From contig BSBM01000372.1 in assembly GCA_027924585.1 (NCBI GenBank), positions 32,544,001 through 32,608,000 of the forward strand: a DNA stretch of 64,000 nt, in the 5' to 3' direction. Numbering within the stretch: position 1 is the stretch's first letter; each line of letters opens with the position of its first letter. The notes under the pieces were generated by a model, which saw only the letters and a list, made by a program, of their open reading frames with translations, made no database searches and was not told where the DNA came from. Source of the stretch: Larix kaempferi (lineage: Eukaryota; Streptophyta; Pinopsida; Pinales; Pinaceae). Positions 1-11,160 of the stretch are shown in pieces. The position numbers and the translations under genes were made by a program.

Positions 1-298
1 GTCGGGTAATTATCCTTTGGACAAGCCTTATTCAGGTCCCGATAATCGACACAGACATGAATAGTAGTTTTTTGTTCATAGGGATGACGTTCAAGACCCA
101 ATCTGTCAATGGGACAGGATATATGAAGCCAACCTGTAAGAGCTTTTCAATTTATGCCTTGATCGCCGCAGTTTTCCGGGGGTGTACCAGTCGCAACTTT
201 TGACGCATAGGTTTGATGTTGGGATAGGTTTTTATTTCATGAGAAATAATCGCGGGGTCTGTCCCGGGCATCTCTTCATAGGACCAAGCAAATATGTC
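1..298 (-). pseudogene. reverse transcriptase N-terminus (element 1)
   Basis: The minus strand encodes an N-terminal segment typical of plant Ty3 polymerases: WSYEEMPGTDPAIISHEIK, then a PVPLTDWV stretch, then CVDYRDLNKACPKDNYP after a frameshift. The first motif precedes the RT fingers and the last belongs to RT block 1-2. A stop interrupts it after TAAIKA. It matches 15180-15480 closely, which is the equivalent part of the element at 14334-22639. The gene runs off the left edge, so the catalytic YxDD is not visible here. Certainly a decayed RT; function is lost. Confidence 0.8.
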
Positions 299-1840
299 TC
301 AAAATTGCTTGAATAATGCCGTAGCAATAGTGATCTCTTCAAGGGAACACTTCTGGCCTATGCAAATGTGTTCCACTATACCAGGTCTTACCGAAATGTC
401 TACCGGGTTGGTAGGTTTAATATTGGCCAGGTTACCCTCAATGTCTGACAAACATGTGAATATGGGGGAATGAGGGAATGGGTAGATATCCAGTGAAAAT
501 ATGGTATCAATGTTGTTCTCTATGTATTCCAAAGGAGGAGGAAAAGATGACCTATGATGGAGGTCATCCCACGGGCCATCATCTACACTCATAACTTCCA
601 TGATGGACTCATCTGAATGAAAAGTCCGAAGTAAGAGATCAGGTAGAGATGGTGCTTGTCGTAGAGAATAGGATGGGGGAACCACAGTTAAGTGGTCCTC
701 CGGTGTTGACTAGATAGCCTCGTAAATACGTTCAGCAGGTGAAAGAGGCATTGCGTTTCCAATCAGGTGTGTTGTGGCTTTGTCTGGTACAATCCAAGTG
801 TCAGTGGGGTGAGATAAAATCTCTGTGGAGATCATGTTCACCGAGGCAACATGATTAGGGGGGTTCGAAATTGGAAAAACACCCATGAGAGATGAATCTT
901 TCAATAGGCCAACCCCTAAAATCTCATACTAGTTTGACGCTTGTCCAATGGAAGGAATGTGGTCACCAGGATGAGTAGTAGTGTCCGGTGTGCAAAAATC
1001 TAATTGGTCAACAGTCACAATTATGCCTGGATGGGGTAATTGTACTACGTGGAAGACTGAAGAAGCTGCCGCCTGTATGGCATAAAACCAATTCCGACCA
1101 AGCAAGAGATTATAATCTATTGGGGCCGAGACCACTTCCACGTTAACGATTACAGTATTTCTGCCCAACTCAACTACAAGAGCTTGTAAGAGCCTATGGG
1201 GTTGAAAGCCACGCCCGTCGAATGCTTTCAACGTGGTAGGAGAACGATTCAATTCAGGGGAGCCAATGGATCTCCAATAGGAGATCGACATGACAAAAGT
1301 AGAGGTGCCCTCATCTAAAAGGGTACGATGGACAATATTCCCAGCAATATTCATAGCAACTTGGAATGTGAGCTGGTGGGAGAGCCTCGGCTTGAAGTAG
1401 TCAAGTCGGAACATGATGGTATTCGAAGAATTAGGGTCAACTACACTGATTGCTGCAAGGAGTGTTTTGTGTTGATTAGGACAATTCTGCAAAACTTCCA
1501 AGGTGGACATGGCGCAAGGATCTTGGGCCAAGTCCTCGACGATATTGTAATTTTGTGTCACCCGAACATTAGGATTGAAAACATCTTTTCGAATCATGCT
1601 CTTGGGCGGTCTCAATATCAAATCTAAGGAAGGCTTCTCAATGGTGAGAGAAGTTGTTGGTACAGTGACATCAGGCAAGGAGTTGGAATCTTTTTCAGTA
1701 TTAATTCCAGAAGGTTCCTTCGAAGGGACTGAGTCATGTGATTGCGAGCGAGTATTTAGATTGATCGTTTCGTTATGCACCATGAGAACATGCATGGTAT
1801 TGGATGGTTCCCCCTGGGATGGGGGAGGTTGAGCAATCAT
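299..1840 (-). pseudogene. retropepsin-like protease and linker (element 1)
   Basis: Two or three minus-strand reading frames (about 303, 64 and 128 codons) cover the aspartic protease and its C-terminal linker to RT. The active-site region reads LLDEGTSTFVMSISYW near 1260-1325, and the second half of the fold ends in LLLGRNWFYAIQ near 1080-1120, resembling the conserved (I/L)LGR(D/N) segment of retropepsins. The usual D-(S/T)-G triad is replaced by D-E-G. The same D-E-G occurs in the homologous gene at 15531-16740 and in the one at 35820-36370, so it predates these copies. Stops near 905-929 and 686-710 break the frame. Upstream is gag, downstream RT, the normal gag-pro-pol order. Confidence 0.8.
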
Positions 1841-3069
1841 TTGCTGATTCTGAGTGGGAAACGGGTCATTGAGGACTGCGAGAGTTGGTTTCCCCTGAAG
1901 AAACTTTTGAACTTCGTCTCTATGGGGGCATTCTTTAGAGAAGTGATCATCTCCACACAGTAAACAAGGATATTTTAGCTTCCGTTTCTACTTGGTATCA
2001 TCAGGAGTGCTCCTTTGTTCCTGTTGGTATGAAGACTTCTTGGGTTTCCCCTTATTCTCTTCTTACCACCGGACTTTTGAGATGAAGTTGATTGAACATA
2101 ATTCACCTCTTCAGTTGCAGTAGGAGTGGTCAACTTGGTGGCATTGTGGCTAGCCTAGGTTGGTGATGGGGAGGAACCATGAAGTTTCAATGATCCAACG
2201 CTATTGGAAGCAGGCTGGGTGCTAAGGTAGCCAATGATGCCATCAGTTTGGGGTCCCTTGGGAGGTTTCGTGGGGTCATAAGTGTCGCGGGGTGCATCGG
2301 GAAGAATTTTAAGCAAGGTTCCCGATTGAGCATAGACCAGGTCTAGGTAATGGGCATGAGCAATAGCTTGCTCTTCAGTGATAGCACCGCCCATGGAAAT
2401 ATCTCGAGCTATGTGGGGAATGAGAGACTTTGTAAACCAATATGCTAGGAGTTGGGCTGGAATGGGAGCCTTGATCAAACATCTTCTCCATCACCACTCG
2501 TGTATATGAGTAGAGATATGAGTAGCGGTATTCTTGCGGAGAGAGGTGAGAAGGTTCGTACCAGCCTCGTACCGTATATGCAGTTGGAAGTGGGTCAAAA
2601 ATTTCATAGCAAGAGACCCGAAATTGTGAAAAGAATGAGGTGGTAATTCAATGTACCACTTTGCAGCCGAACCAGTGAGTGTCAATTGAAATAATCTCAG
2701 ACGGATCGAGTCGTCCATCAGAGAGTTGGATGAACACCACAAATGGTATGTCATCACATGATGTTTAGGATCCTCGTCTAGCTTGCCGTCAAACTTGGGG
2801 ATATCCGATGGAAGTTTCACCGAAATTGGGGGCCAGTTAGTTCCATGGTAGATGGGGTCGTTCGTCAGTCGAGATAGGTCAGGTAGGTCCAAATTAGACA
2901 AAAAAGTCAGCAGTTGATTAGGCTGCGGGTATTGATAATACTTGTAAGGCATGTAAGGACTAGTAGGACCTTGTATAGACTGATCAAAAGGTGACCATAG
3001 GGTAAACTGACCATAGCGGGGTGTGCCACCTGGACCATAAGGGGTTCCGCCACCATAAGGTGGTCGGTT
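1841..3069 (-). pseudogene. gag capsid and zinc knuckle (element 1)
   Basis: The capsid-like domain is at about 2491-2900. It opens with LDLPDLSRLTNDPIYHGTNW, continues IPKFDGKLDEDPKHHVMTYH, and contains the retrotransposon-gag signature LTGSAAKWYIELP. It is followed by a helical stretch (2155-2478: EEQAIAHAHYLDLVYAQSG) and a zinc knuckle at 1928-1966 reading CLLCGDDHFSKEC, a CX2CX3HX4C variant one residue shorter than the canonical CX2CX4HX4C. The protein packaged element RNA in virus-like particles. Several stops separate the segments. Very similar blocks recur at 17100-18010. Confidence 0.82.
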
Positions 3070-4400
3070 CTAATAAGGCGGGGTTCCACCTCCACCACTA
3101 GGAGGAGGTGGAGGTCCACCACCACTGTTGGGGGGAGGTGGAGGTCCATATCTGTAATAAGGTGGCCCGCCACTGCCTTCACCTGGAGGCGGTGGTGGAC
3201 CACCTCCACCGCCAGAAGGATGGGGGCCTCCACCACCTCTGCTGCCGGAGGGATGAGGGCCTCCACCACCACCACCACCATAATAATTAGAACCACCACC
3301 TCCTCCGTTTGGAGGGGGTGGGGGACCACCTCCGCCACCTGAAGGGAAATGTCCTCCCCTGCCATAGTAGGGTGGTCCCCCGCCTCCTCCGCCTAGGGGA
3401 GGTGGTTGACCATTCCTGCCCCCGCTGGAAGGGTGGGGGTCGTTGTTGGTAGAATGAGTTGGACCTCCGTCGTAAGGTGGAGGTCCGCCTCCTCCAAAGT
3501 TAGGTGGGGGACCACCGCCTCTGGTAGGAGGTGGGGGTGGATCGATCGGGGGTGGTGGTGCTTGAGGGATAATTGGTTGGGGTCCATATTGTAAAACGCG
3601 TTGTTTCCCCATAGAGTGTATGGGTTTTCGGGATAGGGTATCCTGTATGGTGCGTTTCTGGGGTGAGTTTGACCTGGCGCAGGGTTAACAGAACCTGGAT
3701 ACGCTTGACTCCATGAGGGTTGAGTTACATTTTATGGACCTCCAACATGAGATAATCCCATGGTGGATGGTCTAGCGAGTTGAGAAGTTCCAACGGGAGG
3801 TCTGTTGGGGATTCCACCGCCTATGTTCTGGTTAGGAAATGGGGGTTTCCCCCCAGCCACAACAGGCTGAGCACTATTCAAAGGTTGAACCAACGTAGGT
3901 TGTTGATTTGCTACCATAGTAATAACATTACCAAGGAGATAATCCGTGGGAATGGAATATCCTCCCCTTGAATTTTGAGGTGAGGGAGGGGCTGGTAAAG
4001 TAACTGTGGTAGTAACAGGTGTGTTGGACTATTGTCCTTCCACCGGTTGGTTCGCTTGAAGTGCAGGACTGGACTCTTGTGAGGGATGACCAACCTCATT
4101 GATGGTCGTATGGTGGGAAGATGGTTCCGTTGAACCATAAGATATTAGAAGAATTGAGGTATCTCTATACCCAGGTCGCTGCTCGAGACTTTGTCTTCTA
4201 AGTTCATTACCCTTAATATGTAACTGATCCAAGCGTTCGTGAATGGGTGCAAATATTTTGGCGGGGTCGGGCATGTAGAAGGGTGCAAAGATGTTAGGGT
4301 GAATATTTCGTACATGCACGAAATATTCTTTTCTTTCAATGAATTCTAGAGATGGGAAGGAGAAATCTTTTTCTTTCTGATGAGATTGCCAAAACAACAT
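3070..4400 (-). pseudogene. gag N-terminal region with long Pro/Gly tract (element 1)
   Basis: From the start near 4400 (MLFWQSHQKEK...) an N-terminal segment of about 120 codons contains EYFVHVRNIHPNIFAPFYMP and a short amphipathic stretch, then a polar linker (about 3650-4030), then a 180-codon Pro/Gly-rich tract (3070-3612) made of alternating PPPPP and GGGG runs. In DNA the tract is a degenerate GGTGGAGGTCCxCC minisatellite. It is followed directly by the capsid domain. The equivalent tract in the element at 14334-22639 is only about 40 codons. Start choice is tentative because several frames end here. No function beyond a gag linker can be assigned. Confidence 0.65.
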
Positions 4401-5700
4401 AATGCAATAGTTCCCAATTCAAACAATTTTGACTATAATAATATTCTTTTCATTTTTTGCGAAACATAAAATCACAACATTACTAATCCAAATCACAACA
4501 TTTTTCTTTTCCTTTTCAAAATGAAAATGATACTAGGTAGTGAAAAGAGAGAATCCTAAGATCGAGTATACAAGCTTTTTAATTTCACTTTCAAAGATCT
4601 AAAAGCAATGAAAAAAAAAAATGCACCTATCTTTCCCTAGCATGGAAATACTTTTGCAAAATTGGAAGTGTAGCTTTTCAAGAAGATGAGTGATTCATAA
4701 TTCAAGAAACACACAAATGATCATACATTCATTCAACTTTCCAAAAGATTGATAAACGAAACATTCCAATGCAAGAATGATTTTCTTCAAAAACACTCAA
4801 GAAATGATGGGAAAGAAGCACTTTTTAACTTTTTGATGGATGCATCAAAGAATAAATTTGACAACAATTGAGCTTTTAGATTTAGATGAATGGAAAGAAA
4901 ACACAACTTGCAACACTGGCACACTCAGAAAATGCAAGAAAAGAAAAGCACTCAATCAAGCTGAAAAACACACTTAACTCAAAATCAAATAGTAGCAAGC
5001 AAAGCTCGAAACATAATGTAAATGAGGTCTGGAAACTGATCTAATGCAATGATCAGATCAGGGATGGAAGGAAGGGAATGCAAGGGTGAGTGGATGAAGG
5101 TGGAGGAGACAAGAGTGCCTACCACTACCGGCCCTCAGACTTGTCCAAAACGGAACCCAAAATCAATCCAAACAAAACCAAACACCCAATACATGAACCA
5201 AGAAATGAGATCTCTAGATGGATCTTGCAGCACAGAGGGAGTTCATACAACAAACCAAAGTTCAGAACTGGAAAATGGAGAGGGGATGCCTGCATGTCAA
5301 ATTTGACAAATTGGCGCACTCTATGCTTGTACAAAGTGCAACGTCACACTTTACCAATGCGGGAGGTGCGACGACATTGCATTATACCAGTGAAAAGGCT
5401 GCGATGAGTGACTAACAAGTAAAGAACAGAGGCTAGAAATGACATAGTGTCGCTCTGTACCCACTAACCAGGTGCAACAGGCGAGATCTAAGTCCAAAAA
5501 TGGCTTAAATTTCCAAGCAATTAATCATGGAATGGTTTGGAAATGAGTAGTACAAACTCAGAGGAAGTAGATCAGAGTCTTCAAGATGAATATCTGATAG
5601 TGAAATCAACTCACGAAACAAATGACAAATGGAAGGCTCGTGTCAAGCAATAAACTGAAAATGATTCTCAAGCAATTACAAAATCAAACACACTAGTTCT
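4401..5700 (-). other. untranslated leader of element 1
   Basis: About 1.3 kb between the gag start and the primer-binding site. It aligns over most of its length with 24790-26200, the leader of the related element at 23314-27121. The A-rich segment 4400-5040 holds no supported ORF. The short plus-strand frames at 5049-5415 are not conserved as frames in the other copy, so I do not call them genes. Confidence 0.7.
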
Positions 5701-5718
5701 CCCCAATATGGTCACCAG
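5701..5718 (-). other. primer-binding site (element 1), mutated
   Basis: Minus strand reads TGGTGACCATATTGGGGA, four bases inside the LTR edge. The sister element has TGGCGACCATACTAGGGA at the same place, so the GC pair has decayed to GT/AC. A TGGCGAC start is the class I associate with tRNA-Arg priming in Ogre/Tat elements (from memory, unverified). Confidence 0.6.
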
Positions 5719-5722
5719 ATTT

Positions 5723-6621
5723 TTTTATTAGACAATCCACTCGAGCGGACACGAGCCGAATCTCCCTAGATCAATATGAGTCTAGAACAAATAAGACAGG
5801 CTACAAATGCATTTCCTAGATCTACTTAAGGATTGAGTACTGGATGTTTCACCTTTTACTTCACTATCCTTCCTCCTGTATGCTGCTCTGCGTCTCACGG
5901 TCGTTAGATCCAAGCTACAAGACCTGTCAATACAAGAAACAAGAGAAACAAGTAAAGGGCATCTATACAATAAGAGATCTAAGTGAACAATTAAGCAGGT
6001 AAACTATTCAATATCATTACACACATCAACAATATTAGTGGAAAGCATTTGTGTTACTGTAAAAATAGGGAAGTACATAGTAGAGATGTAGAACTACAAC
6101 AAAGGCTTAACACTGCAGCCCTTCTCCAACAGATCCATTTGTCATTTCCTCCTAAGGAAGCTTGAGTCTCTCAAGGATGAGTAGAGATCTCTCAAGAGTG
6201 ATTTCACCAGCATGTAGACACCATAGGCTTCCTCCCTTTGGAGAGGGGTATAGCTTCACTTAAATAGGACTAAGTGGATAGGGTATGGATAGGATAGGTA
6301 GAGATATGGTAGGAGAGAGATAGGGGATCCTCCCAAGGTATTAGGAATCGAGTACCAACTCCCCTAGAGGTCAGGGATAAGACCCCAAGTCAGCAAGTTT
6401 CAAGAAGAACCTCGAAGAAGCTATTTTTTCCCATTAACTGACTTCGTCGCACTCTGCAATGAAGCAAGCTACGATGTCGCATGTTGCATGAGTGCAACCT
6501 GCGATGACCTCTGAAAACCTAGTGCAATAGGGTACAAATCCTCCTAGGTTAATTACTCAGCCAAGATATCTTCAGGGGTGTATACACTGAATCTCATGAT
6601 GGGTAGATTTTAGGTGTAACA
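5723..6621 (-). repeat. 5' LTR of element 1 (899 bp)
   Basis: On the plus strand it runs from TTTTATTAGACAATCC (mutated TGTTATCAGACAATCC) to ATTTTAGGTGTAACA. The intact consensus ends TGTTA...TAACA are seen at 26223-27121, which has the same length and high similarity throughout. A third, 153-bp copy of the left end is at 23314-23466. The LTR includes a CG-containing segment around 6445-6500 (CGATGTCGCATGTTGC). The right edge joins a foreign integrase frame at 6622. The target duplication cannot be checked because the other end is outside the window. Confidence 0.88.
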
Positions 6622-7294
6622 ATTAGGGAACCCATTTCTTGAATAAAACTATTGAATCCCTGACAGAAGAATTTCAAGTCTACCATCAAAAGAGTATACC
6701 ATATCATCCACAAGCTAATGTCACTGTAGAATCCTTTAATAGAGTGTTGGAAAATGCATTAACCAAGGTATGCAATACAAGCAGGGATGATTGGTATCTC
6801 AGAATACCAGCAATATTATGGGCATATAATACAACTTGTAAAAATTTGACAGGCCATACATATTTTAGGTTAGTATATGGACAGGAAGTTGTCATGCCCA
6901 TGGAATACATAGTACCAAGATTGAGAATTGCAGCATTTACAAATATGGGTGATGCTAAGACACTGGATGGAAGACTATTACAGTTAATTAGATTGGAGGA
7001 AGACCGATTCATTGCAGCCTTTCACCAACAAGTGCAGAAAGATAGAGAAAAAGTATGGCATGATAGACAAATCAAGCACGAATTCTTCCAGGTAGAAAAC
7101 CTTGTCCTCCTTTATGATATAAAATTTCCTGGAAAATTAAAAATGCATTAGTTAGGACCATACATTGGAAAGCATGTTACTAATGGTGGCGTAGTTTAGT
7201 TAGCCACATTACTTGGAAAAAACTTGCAAGGAATTGTTAATGGGAGTAGATTAAAGCCTTACAGGGATGGACCTACTCCTACAAGCATAAGTTA
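6622..7294 (+). pseudogene. integrase C-terminal half (element C)
   Basis: The frame starts in the catalytic core just after the second Asp: [12 protein letters not shown], then [20 protein letters not shown], which holds the catalytic Glu of the D,D(35)E triad (VE in place of the usual E context). It continues with the core's last helix ([20 protein letters not shown]), the connecting domain, and a GPY/F-like module, LGPYIGKHVTNGG, ending VNGSRLKPYRDGP near 7270. The longest open stretch is 6639-7151; single stops follow at 7149 and 7197. The core upstream of 6622 is removed by the element 1 insertion. A GDN-like AATTAGGGAACC at 6622 shows the break lies in the D-N-G motif region. Confidence 0.85.
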
Positions 7295-7858
7295 AACAGC
7301 GCAATAAATTTTTAAGTGTCAAGTGCAGTTGAAATTGGACACTAAAACAGGGAAGAGAGTCTGCACACAACAATTTTGTTAGAATGCGAAGTATACAATA
7401 TTTGAAGATGTGCTGTAAAGCACACATAGCAAGTCAAGTTGCGAAGTTCAGTAAAAGGAAGAGGGTAGTCTTGCGAAGTTCCATCAAAATCAGGGAAATG
7501 CGAAGTGAACTTCACCACTCACCTAACTGCCAGTGAAGCTAGATAAAACTAGCCGTTACAGTCTTGTTCGGAAACAATCCATTATATAGTACTTTTGGGA
7601 AACCGGATTTTTTCGCGTTAAGGCATTTTTGTCCATTGACGACACATTTAATGAAAGGAAAGGACCAAGATCTAGGAAATATTTTTCCAATGGACATAGC
7701 ATTTAATGTTAACTTAGCCATTTTTGGGCGCGTCTTAGTGAAGTTGTGGCTATAATTAGTAAAGATCGCATAGTTACCAGTTTTACCATGACTTTTAATT
7801 TTTACCGCGCATAATTTCTGAGTTTTTTCCAGTTGCGAACAGAACATTCCGACAGTTT
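7295..7858 (+). other. spacer with repeated TGCGAAGT motif (element C)
   Basis: Non-coding link between integrase and the additional ORF. The motif TGCGAAGT appears four times (about 7377, 7440, 7473, 7499) at irregular spacing, and GCGAAG recurs near 10860 and 11640 in the same element. No promoter or splice signal is certain. A minus-strand frame at 7539-7847 has no recognisable features. Confidence 0.4.
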
Positions 7859-10749
7859 ATGTCTGAGCAAGAAATACTACATGATCTATTAAGAGAATTC
7901 CATCAGTCTGGTCTAGAAGGAATTAAGAAGACGCCAGTGAAGAAAATAGTGCCAGAGAAAGGTGGGACTTCTAGAGCCTCACCACGGCATGCACCAGAGC
8001 AAAAACATAAAGATAAGCAAAAAGCTACAGAACCAGAGAAGCCGAAGACCACAGAAAATATGAAAGCGTTTCTGACGGAGAAACCTCATCAAAGGCCGAT
8101 TATGATGATACCCGAGTACATCCCTCCGCGAAGAGATGATGCTCCAGTGGTCATACTAAAAAAGAATATGCAATATGTTATCCCGTTGCCGTCGATGTCA
8201 CCGCATGTTCGAGAGAAGGAGAATTTGTTAGGAAAGATTCCAAAATGCAAGTTCTTAGATCATGATTTGCTACACGAAACTAAGTAACAACAATTTCATA
8301 TGGATTAGTATATGTGCAGACATTATGATGACACCACGAAGCAAACGACAATTCAAGCGCAAGATTGGATTGCGTTGTTGAAATCCTCAGGATTGTTGAA
8401 TATGTTGCGAATTCGGCATTTTGACCAAATTCCAGAGTTCACCACAGTTGTGCAGACATTGCTGTCATGTTTTCACTAGGGCTACTTGTGGTTAGACCGC
8501 AAGAAAGATATTAACATTGACCCTATCTACAAGATTACGCACTTAATAAAATGAGGCACTGACCCTGCAACAGAGTTCGCAGGAAAGAATAAAGATAAAG
8601 AACTTGCAAGGAGGATGAAGAGCGAATTCGGCTTGGTAAAAGGAACCCGTGTCTATCAAGAGAATCATATCAAGGATGTTTCCACAAGTTTCATGGTTCA
8701 GTTGCTCGCAGGAAAATTACTAAGGAAATGTATACCGAAAGAAGTGTCGGCCGCTGTGATCTCCTTAGCTACTAAGGCTAAGGATGGATTACAATTCAAT
8801 TGGGTGAGCTACCTTTTGAATGAATTATTGGATGATGTAGCAGATGCGCAAGACAATTGCTATCAGTTTCATTATAGCTAGCTGATAGTCTGGATCACAT
8901 TCATGGGATGGAAAGAGATGAAATATCAACAAAATGTACTAGTGTTCGCTGGAGATTGCCGTGGACTAAGATATGCAAACATGTGGAGCAATTTGAACCC
9001 ATATAGACAAAGAGTGAACAACATGCAGTTGTACACATTTTATGAGAATCTATGCAAAGTAATCAGGCATACTTCACGCATTTCGAAGGGAATAACAACA
9101 ACATACATCCGGAAGATGAAATTTAAAGAGAGCCTTCACTTTATTTTCATACAACATAGAGAACCAAATAACCCATAATGGTATGAGGGTCAATATCAGC
9201 TAGATGCGCAAAAGATTGACCTCATCATTGAATATTGGCAACCCGAATGGAAAATTGATGCACCGGAGACATTGATCACAACATCTGAGGAAAGCATCAA
9301 TGAAACATATAACCCATAGAAAGAGCAGGATCAAGGACAAGAACAACAACAGACTACTGACCTTCCAGAAGGAGATAAGAGGAAGAATCCTGACACAGAT
9401 GTGCCAAAAGGACCGAAAAGGAAGAAGCAGAAAGAAAGTAAGACTCCGCTCCAAATGCAATTACATGGTGATGACTATGACTGCATCATAGCCAGAGTCC
9501 ACGAGCATATTGAAGAGACACTCGCAATGAAATACATTCGGCAAGAAAAACTCCAAGCAAGCATGATAGAGAGAATCGCAAAACTGAAGAGCATGGTAGA
9601 AAGGGTAGAGAAAGTACAAAGAAACTTAATAAGGGAATCAAAATCTAAAGACAGATCAGAGGATTCAAGTCGAAGAAAAAGAAAAGCGAATGCACTCATA
9701 ATGTGACCTCGGTTAGTCCGCATAGAACCGATGAACGTGATATTCCCGTTTGATGGAATCACTAGAGGTGCGAAGAAGCTAACCCCATTTGGATATCAAT
9801 GTTGGAATGTTTCCAATTGAAGAACTACATGATATACACCTACAAGTGGTAGAAGAAATCAAGGACAAAGATATGATTTCCTACAACCAGCATCTCAAGT
9901 TAGAAGAAACTTATAAAGAGTTGGGGAATGAATGCAAAGAAGAAAAAAAAAAGAGCTAGAAAATGCTCATGAGAAGCAGAAAAAGCTAAAGAAGGTTGTA
10001 GAAGAATTTTGTCCAAAGATACTAGATTGCAAAGAAGAAATGGAGATGGAAGCAACCATTGTTAATATTGGTGCTGTAGTAGACAATCTCAAATAAAAAA
10101 TGGAAAATATGGAGATTGGTTACAAAGAAAATATTGTTGACTTAGAGTCAAGGAAACAACATGGCACTCCGCGAGAAGTAAAAGAAGCAAGGGTGGAAGA
10201 ACTGAAGACTTCAACAAAGAACATCTCCCCAGAAGTTGTGAGATGTCAATACTTGCTAGAAGAAGTGACTAAGTCATGGGCCATGCTGCAAGAAGACCCA
10301 GACTTACAGAAAATTCAGGATGAAGTCCAAACAAAGCAGAAGGACCTTGACACAATGAACATGACTATGAAGGATTTTCCACCAAGGAAAAGAATACAGA
10401 AGTTTGCAGAGACAAAGGAAATTCAAAAAGAGTTGAAGGCATTGAGAGAAAAGGAAGCTGAAACTTCAGCAAAGTTGAAACCTATGCAAGAAGAGGTTTG
10501 GCACTCTCTGAGGAGATAGAGGCAAAGCTACAAGAGCTTCGAACAATAGAGAGAACAATAAAGGACCAAATGCAAGAGCCTATCTCCGCGATGTTGCTTG
10601 ACATGATGAAAGAATTCAAGAAAGAGACTAAGAAGGTTGTTGCGAAGCTGAGTGCAACATACCACGAGTTTGCAACAAAGATGAGCACTCCAAGTGCTGC
10701 GAAGCCAAAGAATCCTAGTGTAAGTGGCTCGAGGACAAGCCATAAGTAA
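7859..10749 (+). pseudogene. additional ORF of about 960 codons after integrase, function unknown
   Basis: One reading frame can be followed from ATG 7859 to about 10495 with in-frame stops near 8285, 8306, 8477, 8552, 8879, 9176, 9317 and 9704, a frame slip around 9800-9970 that returns at an A10 run, and a last slip near 10495 after which it ends at 10749. Residues 1-140 are basic and Pro/Lys-rich; about 150-440 look globular (GLVKGTRVYQENHIKDV, LLNELLDDVADAQDN); 470-600 are Lys/Arg-rich (KGPKRKKQKE); 680-930 are strongly charged with heptad-like spacing, probably a coiled coil (EIQKELKALREKEAE). The ending is Ser/Lys-rich. No enzyme motif is visible. Position resembles the env-like/additional ORFs of Tat and Athila elements. 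I do not recognise the family. Confidence 0.6.
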
Positions 10750-11160
10750 GTTTTAGGAGCCTATTAGGCATATCCCAAGTAAAGCAAGTTTTGGATGCAA
10801 AGTACAGTTAGGAGAGGCTTGACTTTGACCAATTTTGGATATAAGCGACTCCGCAATTCCCGGGAAGAGGGTATGGAGCGAAGTACAGCCAACAGGAAAG
10901 GAACCTATTTCCCTAGTAGAGACAAAGTACTAAGGACGGGTAGAGTTGGTTGAAGCAGTTAAAGATTAAGCAGTGACCTAAGTGCTACAGGAGAAAAAGG
11001 TAAAGAAGCAGAGTGGTGTAACGGACAAGCCACTGCAGAAGTCAGAACTGTGCCTGTCATAGAAGCGTTAGAGTCGAAAGAAGTGGCACCGAAGGGACAA
11101 TGAAGTTAAAGCTATGCGTGGTCTACAAGAGAACCATGAGGTTTTTGGGTTTAAGGGTAC
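10750..11160 (+). other. spacer between additional ORF and LTR, with weak polypurine tract
   Basis: No open frame. The last 30 bases before the LTR (about 11131-11160, ending GGGTTTAAGGGTAC) are where the polypurine tract for plus-strand priming should lie; it is purine-rich but interrupted by T runs. Several GCGAAG and AAGTAC words recur. Confidence 0.4.

Larger units (their letters stand above)
1..6621 (-). mobile_element. Ty3/gypsy (Tat-like) element 1, 5' half, cut by window edge
   Basis: Reading leftwards on the minus strand the order is LTR, primer-binding site, leader, gag, protease and the start of reverse transcriptase, which is the 5' half of a Ty3/gypsy element. The remaining polymerase and the 3' LTR would lie left of the window. 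The LTR matches the LTR at 26223-27121 along its whole length. On the right the element abuts an integrase coding sequence in the opposite orientation, so it inserted into an older element. Assignment to the Tat/Athila branch rests on the RT start (CVDYRDLNKACPKDNYP) and the TGGCGAC-type primer-binding site. All coding parts carry stops or frameshifts. Confidence 0.85.

Noticed and set aside
1328-1963. Plus-strand frames over the protease of element 1 as genes
   Set aside because: They overlap the minus-strand protease, which has family motifs; the plus frames have none and are shadows.
3108-3594. His-rich and Trp/Arg-rich plus-strand frames
   Set aside because: They are the complement of the Pro/Gly minisatellite read in other phases.
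5049-5415. Overlapping plus-strand ORFs in the leader of element 1
   Set aside because: The aligned leader at 25550-25900 breaks all three frames, so they are not conserved.
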